A stretch of DNA of 64,000 nt, taken from positions 4,638,241 to 4,702,240 of the forward strand of contig OY855909.1 of NCBI GenBank assembly GCA_963693305.1. Direction: 5' to 3'. A program made the translations under genes and the position numbers. Numbering within the stretch: the first letter of the stretch is position 1; every line of letters begins with the position of its first letter. This stretch comes from Meandrina meandrites (taxonomy: Eukaryota > Cnidaria > Anthozoa > Scleractinia > Meandrinidae). The notes under the pieces were generated by a model, which did no database searches, was not told the DNA's origin, and worked only from the letters and a program-made list of their open reading frames with translations. This document shows positions 35,838 to 64,000 of this stretch, in pieces.

Positions 35838-37970
35838 ATAGCGGAGCTCCCGCGGGCGCCGAAGGCGCCCGCGGGCGGAGCTCCATACCCATAGAAAATG
35901 GGAAATCCATCAAGCCAAGAAAATTTGGTGGTCGCCCGCGTACGTACGTACGCACGGATTAGGCCTGGGACGAGTTTATCTTTGTCCTTGATTTGGAGTC
36001 CTTCTTACGCAAAAAGTAACACAAACATTTTTTGGTTTGTTGAGAGTTAACTTAAATGTCATAGAAACTTGTAAGAACACTTTATTACTTCAGTGTTTTT
36101 TTTTTCTCATGTTTTCTGATGATCTGGACATTTCATTTCAACTTAAACGAAGCGGTTGTATGAAAAGGCGGCAAATAGTTGGTGCGTTGTTCACTTTTTA
36201 ACCTGAATGAAAGACGCGAAGAAAGATCAAAGCATGCTGGAAAACATAGTTCTTCGTGAATATTTCTCGCTCTATTTACTCATCTACATCATGAAAACTC
36301 ATGCCAAATGATTTAGGGCAACCTAAACGGGAAGATCCGAAATAATTGCCGACTTGAACATGATATACATCGGACAACACCGAGAGTTGAGCACTGCGGC
36401 TAGCGCTAACCAAGGCTGAAAATTAATTGAGCTGACACTGAGCTAAGATAAAAGTGAGCTCAGAGCCGGCGAAGTTCACTAAGTGATGGATAAAAGACTG
36501 TTAACAGCTACACCGAAAGGAAAGGAGAGATCAATCTTCGTTGATAATTCAAAACATGCCGCTGGTGTTGGAGTAAGCCGTACAACGAGTGGCGTTTTCG
36601 TAAGTAAGCATAAGTTTGATTTTATTGTGAGAATCTGTTTATACTATACTTTATTTATGAACGAATTTGAAGTAGTGTCGGTTTTCAGATCTTCTCGTAT
36701 AACTCTATTAATGCTGCTCACAAACCTGTTCATGTTTGTGCATTTCAATAATTCATACAGACATCGTTTATTAAATATTTCGTTTAGGTTAATTGTTTTG
36801 TGCTTTAGTTAGTGGAGTTAACTGTGATGTTCATAATTGACCATGATTGGATTTTGATAACAATAAGGTTATCAAATTATTAAGTTTCACGGATCAAAAT
36901 CACGATTTCGCTTTTTAAATTACAAACTACACGTACAGAAAAATCCTGCGAAACAAAACCGAGTAAAACTACTCAGCGATACTGCACACCAATATATATT
37001 TAAGCGATCTATTATCCAACCGCTCTTTTTTATACTCGCTTGCATTTGTTTTAATGTTTCTCTTATCAGCGATTGTGTTGAAATCGTAAACCAATATTTC
37101 GCCAATTTCATTGCGAGTTACCTGTGCTTGGCTGAGCAAGTTCAGACTTAACCTTCCGCATATTTGCTTACCAGAAATGAAGAAAATTGAATCAGTTCTC
37201 TGCATAAAATTCTCTAAGGTTTTTAGCAAGGCGTACGGTAAAACAGAATTAGTTAATCATGCAACCAAACTGCAACGAAAAGAACACGGTTCAAAACAGT
37301 CAAAACAACATCGTAAGCTTATTCTATGTTAGTGTGCTCCACTTTCCAAGTCACAAACTGCCACAGTTCTTACACAAAATCTGCTTTAAAATGACTTACA
37401 AAACCGGCACCATCAATTTGCAGAGTTTGTTTACTACCGTGAGTTTTGTTTGCCGTAGCGTGAGTTCTTTTTGTTTACTGTGTTTAGCAGCGAGTTTACT
37501 TGGTTTGTTTTGCTGTATTTTTGTTTTTTGCCTTGAGTTATTTTTTTTTATGCCCCAACTGTTTTGCAGTAAATCAAAGCAAGACCAAGGTCCTTTTTAC
37601 ATTGAATAAGTCATAAAGGTTTATTAACATAGTGTACAGGAAACGTTGTGTAAAGTTTTACTAAGATTTGTCGTTGCGCCTACGTGCGTACGTGAGGAAC
37701 CCAGTAAAGTGCACTCGTCAATTTTAATTTTAGAACCTGTCATAGGCAAAAATTTAGAAGGATTAACATCGAAATATATTGACATCCACTTCGTCAACAA
37801 AACCATGAGAGGTTTTTACATGTAAGATATTAAGTTTAACCATGAGCGATTAAAAATTAATTTATCTTGAACCCTTATGGGCCATTGTATAAGCTTAGAA
37901 ATAGTGTGGCTACTTGTTAACACTGTAATTAAATTGGGAAAAAAAATAAAAAATGGGAGCTCCGCTTTTA
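35838..37970. mobile_element. 2.1-kb element bounded by inverted GCGGAGCTCCC ends (tentative)
   Basis: AGCGGAGCTCCC at 35840 and GGGAGCTCCGCT at 37955-37966 are inverted. The left end continues as a GC-rich hairpin (35843-35884; arms GGAGCTCC-CGCGGGCGCC with a GAA loop). TACGTACGTACG near 35940 and ACGTGCGTACGT near 37683 are further subterminal matches. Inside, ATG 36486 opens an exon-like frame MDKRLLTATPKGKERS ending at GTAAGT (36600). No transposase is recognised. Confidence 0.4.
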
Positions 37971-39780
37971 GGCCTGCCTAAATCTATATATTAAAATAGT
38001 TTTTAGATGAGATAATCAACAAAGGTGTGGTGATGGAATCTGCCTTATTACAAAGGAGACACGCTTGGTCATTTGCGATCCCATAAAAAAATAATCATCT
38101 ATTTGTAGTGGTAATCTTATGTAGTAGTTTATAATAAAATTCTCGCAGTTTGGTTTCTTTACACAATAATTTCACTAGGTTGAAATAATTTTTCCACTCA
38201 ACATCAGCGAATTGAAAATCTTTTTTTCATTTAACTAGCCCAGTTACTTTAGCGTCTGACTTGTTCAATAGCCAGTAGAGATCCCTGCATTTAGTTTTCA
38301 TTAGATTTGTATGTGTAGTCGCATGGGCCCGAGGGCAATTAAGGATTAATTTCACGCGTAAACCGGTTGGCAAGAATATTTGCTCGTAGCAAAATGACCA
38401 CATCAATAATCAACTTATGTCGAGAAACAGTAAAAGTAAGCATAACACAGCGTGTGCAATTCACTCATAATAGTTCCTTCACAGATAAAACTGAATGCAG
38501 TTTAAATTTTATTTACCTTTGTTTACGAGGCGTCCGACCGCGCAGAAATGCTGCATCGATGAAAGTCATAAACAAAGTGTCCGAAAGAGCTTTAATAACT
38601 TCTTGAACCTGACATTCTCCTTTCCATAGCGAAAACTGTAAGTACCAACTAAATTTATGCCCTTTCCAGGCTCTGTTTCTAATAAGGCGAAGCAAGCAAA
38701 ACGAAGAAATGTTATCTTTCAGTGTCGATTCAGTGGTCTCAGTCGCCATGAATTTCTATTCTCCGTACAGCGCCAATCGTCCAGAAGTTTTTTCGGGCTG
38801 TGACAAACGAATTTGGATTGAAAAGTCCTCTCTCTATTCCACCAAGGCACCACTCATTTCTGCCTACCGATTTTCTTTCACATTTGATGAAATAACCGCA
38901 TTTATTTTAAACTCGGATGCACTGCGTTTCTGAACTTTTTTCAAACTCGTTTTAAGGTGATTCCACTGAAAAAGAAGGAGTATTTAGAATTTTCTAAGAC
39001 TTGGTCCAGTTCATAACCATGTTATGAGCCTTACAAAAAGGCAATAAAAATGGGGGTCACCGTGCTCGTTTTTGTGCAACCTGGATGGCTATTATAGTAA
39101 ACATATGACCCACGAGGTTCATACTAGGAACGCTCATAATCCGAAAAGGGAACTATCGTTTCTAGAAAAAAATCATTTCTTGCGTTAAAATATCGAAGCA
39201 GATCAACGAAATAGACTTTAATCTTACATAATAAACCATTTTAATTAAACTGGAATTAAAATTATGAAAGAAATTAAAGATTTTGCTGCGTGCGTGCGTA
39301 AGCAGCACTACCTCAAATTGTACTTTTTAAAGCATTGAAATAAAAATATCTCAAAGTAGAGTATTTAACTTTTCTTTAAATTGCGATATATTGTAGTCAA
39401 CCGGATGTCTTTTAAATTTATGCATTAAAAAATGGGGGTCACCGTGCTCGTTTAGAAGAAAATGACTATTTATTTCTCGTCTGAGCTTAACCTAAAAGAA
39501 AAGCCGTAATGTTGTGTGTGCACACGCGCTCGTGCACGCGCTAAACGACGCGAAAACTCATGCGCAGCAAGGATGCGCAATGCAATTCAGTGGAATCACG
39601 CGCGCGCTCAGCCAATCAGGGTCAAGTAATCATGCCCTCTTGATTACCAAAAAGTGCCCTCGTGATTAAGAAAAAATGCCCTCTGCCTCAACCAATCAGC
39701 GTTCAGTAATTTTGCCCCGTATGTGATAAAAAGAGATAGAAGAAGAGAATTGAAACATGGAATTGGTCTGATCAAAATAC
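37971..39780. other. Intergenic, no gene recognised
   Basis: AT-rich sequence with a short dispersed repeat AAAATGGGGGTCACCGTGCTCG at about 39046 and 39427, and repeated GCCCTC...ATTA/CCAATCAG words near 39610-39715. Confidence 0.5.
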
Positions 39781-39782
39781 TG

Positions 39783-40079
39783 TTAATCAAGGCAGTGATG
39801 CCTAGCTTTTTCTAAAAGATCTTTTGGAATTGCTGAGAGAACCTCTTGTGTCATGAAGAAAGTTATGAATATGGAAAAAAACCCTTTATTAATCCAATCT
39901 TTGTAAAAAGCTGTGTTACCCTCAATCTTGATTTTCGAATTATTAAACAAAATAAAATCTTGACTTTCATCATGGCACCATCCGTCTTTCCCAGATAGTC
40001 CCCAAAAGATGTCCCTCTCAGCCGGCTGGAAGGATCCTGGGAACGAAGTTGGGAACGCCTGGTTGAATTCCAACGACAA
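39783..40079 (-). pseudogene. LINE (CR1-like) fragment next to the helicase gene start
   Basis: On the minus strand, ILFNNSKIKIEGNTAFYKDW followed by INKGFFS and later VLSAIPKDLLEKARHH resembles the region after the RT domain of CR1-like LINEs. The fragment is short and truncated on both sides, and it lies 90-390 bp upstream of the DHX57 ATG. Confidence 0.55.
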
Positions 40080-40169
40080 AGAATCGGCTTTTCATATTTG
40101 TAAGATGTTGGCCAATTTTTTGGCAAAAAAATGTTTACGTGCGGACGTTTTTTTTTTTAGCAATCTAGG

Positions 40170-61183
<21,014 letters not shown>

Positions 61184-62709
61184 CAATAGTAATCATAACT
61201 TAGTTCTTTTTTTCATATTAGTCATTAGCACGCTCTATTTTTCCGCCAACTGGAGTAGTTAAGGTGTCCAAAAAAAAGTTCGCGTGCTGCACATGCACGG
61301 GCTGACTCCCGCTACGCGGTCGTCCGATTTTCTTATGATTACGGACCGAATTGTACTCCACTCAGTCCTAATACCACTACAAACGGGCTTATCAGTTTTC
61401 TCTAATATAATTTTCCCTAGCTAGGATTTCAAGAACCCTGTTTTGCAATAACGCTGAGTGTCCGAGATGAAGAACCAAGACGTGGACATAAGGGAAATGG
61501 AAATAAGAACTATAAACTGGCCCAGCAAGAGGCGAGAGATGGCACTTACCTCGTCTAGATTTTAACCCAAAATTAAAAGGAAAAATATATTTACTCGCTA
61601 TTAAAAATGGTACTAGTACCAAGTGGAGTCCGATTCGGTCTGTAATCATATGAGTAATTAGCATTAGCATTAGTGTGGCTACAGACCGGACTGGACTCCA
61701 CTTGGTCTCATTATTGTATTGGACGACACGAAGTCCGGTTACCAATTAACATTTGTCCCAGCCCTCCTATATTTCCTATTTATTTTATAGGATCCTATAA
61801 AACTCCAAAAATTGGCCAAAAATTCCTATATTAACTATAAATACAATATACTGCTTAAGTGCCCTTAAGTGATAAAAACAAAAATAATTAAAGCAAGGAG
61901 TTCCAACAGTTCAGACTGAGTTTGTATTGAGTGTACAGGCTTTATTACGTTGTCACTTGTGGTTTGATGTTATTCCTGAACAGTTGAATCAGACTGGGGC
62001 AGTTTTTAAGCTAAGACCGTTTCAACCTATTTTCATGGTTACTGATGACTAATAATCAGATGTAAGTACTACTACCGTCGTCTTGGCATTTGAGCCTCGG
62101 CATTTTACGTTGTCTCACATTTAGAGGTTGAGTCTAAAATGTCACTTGAGACATTTCCTTGCAAAAACCAAACAGACACAAGGACATTGATTAGGTGTTC
62201 CCTTCTCAACTTTTGTTTGAGGTTACTGGCAGAATTTGGCCTTCAGCTTTTAAGATGTTTTAACGTTTTAGAGACTCCTCAAGTTGGGAAGCCGTCTTAA
62301 TACAGCTTCCGACTGTTGAAGCCAACTTAATGTTGTTGTTTTTAAAAAGGTTATTTCTGCTAGATTTTGTTACTCATTCCATATAATTATGTTGGCCAAG
62401 TCATGTTAACTTATCTAAGTGCTTGAGTTTTTTGGAGGCTGTAAGTGATTATTTGACTGTTGACAATGGCTGTTAACATTTGTAATCGTCTTATTAATTA
62501 GCACAGTCTTAGAAATGATGCGAAACTCTCATTAAATTGTTTTTCAACTAGCATAACATCTCTGTGAGGTCTGAAAATCCTCCTATAAAACTCCTATATT
62601 TTTGCCCCTGTGCTCCTATTTACCGAGATCTCGGTTTCCGGCAACCGGGGTGAAAACTGAATACTCCAGCCCGGTTACTTTTAAAGTAATTAAGAAACGT
62701 TCACATTAA
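61184..62709. other. Region between convergent DHX57 and Dicer 3' ends
   Basis: A fold-back pair ATTACGGACCGAATTG (61338) and CGATTCGGTCTGTAAT (to 61648) is present, plus a third related segment near 61680-61710. TCCTATAAAACTCC occurs near 61793 and 62580. No gene is seen; the sequence should include both 3' UTRs. Confidence 0.55.
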
Positions 62710-63723
62710 TTAAGAAGACATGGTTTCTGGTTCCACGTCGCAGCTCAACAGGGAAGATTCCCGTGAGGTTTTCTCCTTTTCGAGCGCCTTCATTGCAAGC
62801 TTGGCAGCGGTAGCTTTGGCAATTCTTAGGTTGGTTCCCTTACCCACGAACTCGCCCCAGTGCACGCGCAGAGTACACGCGATCTTTCCATCGGAACGAG
62901 GCTCCGCTTTACTGAGAAGAAGAAGAAAAAAAATTGTAATTACTCCCTCAGAAACAAAGAATTACTCTCAATGCTCTGTACCGATCAACCAGAGCAGATA
63001 TTAGAATTGTTAAAAATAGGGCGACTTAGCCCCGTTAAGGCTTCAAATCACAATGATAAAAGTAAATAACTGCATGGAAATCAAGAAGTGATGTATCAAG
63101 AGCAATGTGGTATACATACCCAAAATTGGCTTTTTCATCTTCCTCGTACACACGTCTGATGGGATTGAGGGGTATGTTCACAGAATAATGATCTGAAACG
63201 AGAGCATTAAATCAATTTTCTTTTTAGTTCATTCAAAAGTTTCACACATGTAAATACAAGCGTGATGTCGGCCAAAATCAGTGGCGCGATATTGGCCTCA
63301 TTCTTTTTTTGTTTGTTTGCGTGTTTATTGACTTCGACTTCGTCTCGGGCTATAAAACACGCAGAATAGAACTTGGCCCGATATCCCGCCATCTTGGTAG
63401 ACCTCAAGCTTGGTCAGTAACCCATATATAAAGTCGAAGCTCCTGAAAGCGACAACCTCGGTAATTGTAAAAAGTGGCCGTACCCTCGGCTGGCCGCTTA
63501 CACGAATGGGCTGTCGTATTACAGCCACGTTATCCCAGCGTGTTGACTCACCGATATAAGGTTTCATCATGCGGTAGTACACGCCCCAGATCTTGGTCAA
63601 ATCCATACCGCTGTCCAAGAATACCGCACCAGCCACTGATTCAAAGATGTCGCCCAGGACCTTCGGCGCTTCGAATCCTTCTTCGTCTTCTTGGGAAACG
63701 ATTATAAACGGGTCAGCTGTGAC
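62710..63723 (-). CDS. Dicer, last three exons (end of RNase IIIb and dsRBD), 5' part off-window
   Basis: Minus-strand exons: 63723-63552, 63192-63120 and 62911-62710, with canonical splice sites and consistent phases. The first encodes VTADPFIIVSQ and APKVLGDIFESVAGAVFLDS, the second catalytic block of RNase IIIb (GDIFES with its acidic residues), then WGVYYRMMKPYI. The second encodes a linker with NPIRRVYEEDEKANFG. The last encodes a double-stranded RNA-binding domain (RVHWGEFVGKGTNLRIAKATAA) and ends at TAA 62710-62712. This enzyme cuts dsRNA and hairpin precursors into small RNAs. It converges on DHX57 with about 1.5 kb between the stops. Which cnidarian Dicer paralogue it is cannot be told from these exons. 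Confidence 0.9.
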
Positions 63724-64000
63724 CTGCAATGCAAACGTACAGTAGAATGTTTTTGAGCCATAGAAAGAGATGCCAATATGTTGATCATGATTACAAAACC
63801 ATTTAAAACAAACACACTACAACTGTTTCACTAATGTGACTTTCTTGACTTTCTTTGACCTTTCTCACCAACATTTGAGTGACACTTTTGCCCATCGCTC
63901 AGGCGTGCAACTCCCTGTATAACTCCCGCACCGTTACAACTGAGCGAGTGTATTCAAGTCACGCAAGTGGCAATCATAATAGCCCCGTTAGCGATGGGCC
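63724..64000. other. Dicer intron sequence, no exon recognised
   Basis: It lies upstream of the RNase IIIb exon on the minus strand. No further exon with both splice sites is visible before the window ends. Confidence 0.5.

Overview
The window reads as nuclear DNA of a cnidarian, most likely a stony coral or sea anemone. The evidence is spliced host genes with canonical GT-AG introns, tandem ZP-domain membrane protein genes, tRNA-derived SINEs, a Penelope-type GIY-YIG fragment, CR1-like LINE remnants, many fold-back MITEs and long poly-C/poly-G tracts. The taxonomic call is an inference from this gene and repeat content; no search could be run.

Positions 1 to about 12,200 hold most of an endogenous Polinton/Maverick (adintovirus-like) element, cut by the left edge of the window. 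In order it carries: a retroviral-type integrase (off-window at its C-terminus), an unknown protein, a two-helix membrane protein, a PLA2-domain virion protein, a paralogous protein sharing its N-terminal module, an adenain-like protease whose frame has no ATG, a basic repeat protein, the major capsid protein, a Lys-rich core-like protein, the penton-type minor capsid protein, a Pro/Ser/Thr-rich structural-type protein, the packaging ATPase, a collagen-like fibre, and three small unknown ORFs. Nearly all frames are open, so the copy looks recent or still functional. No DNA polymerase is visible; it should lie left of the window if present. Most genes carry a TATATA box just before the ATG, in several cases overlapping the upstream stop codon. 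The three right-hand ORFs lack it, which suggests two expression classes. A perfect 15-bp palindrome (AGCAACT-S-AGTTGCT) recurs across the element in different reading frames and is the most unusual signal in the window.

Positions 12,000 to 13,460 are a pile of fold-back repeats. From 12,773 to 32,753 lie two tandem five-exon paralogues encoding secreted-then-anchored ZP-module proteins (393 and 391 codons), each with a signal-peptide exon, ZP-N, ZP-C, an R-x-R-R cleavage site, a transmembrane helix and a short tail. Gene A has a GC instead of a GT donor at intron 1 and a 600-bp TACAG pentanucleotide array in intron 3. Between and within them are a broken LINE, a 400-bp MITE with 9-bp target duplication, and a SINE split by a 941-bp Mutator-like MITE.

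Positions 33,000 to 40,100 are repeat-rich and intergenic. From 40,170 to 61,183 runs a complete 24-exon orthologue of the DEAH-box helicase DHX57 (1338 codons; UBA, RWD, CCCH finger, helicase core). Its introns are loaded with SINEs, MITEs and a Penelope fragment. At 62,710 to 63,723, on the opposite strand, are the last three exons of a Dicer gene (end of RNase IIIb plus dsRBD), so two RNA-pathway genes converge tail to tail.
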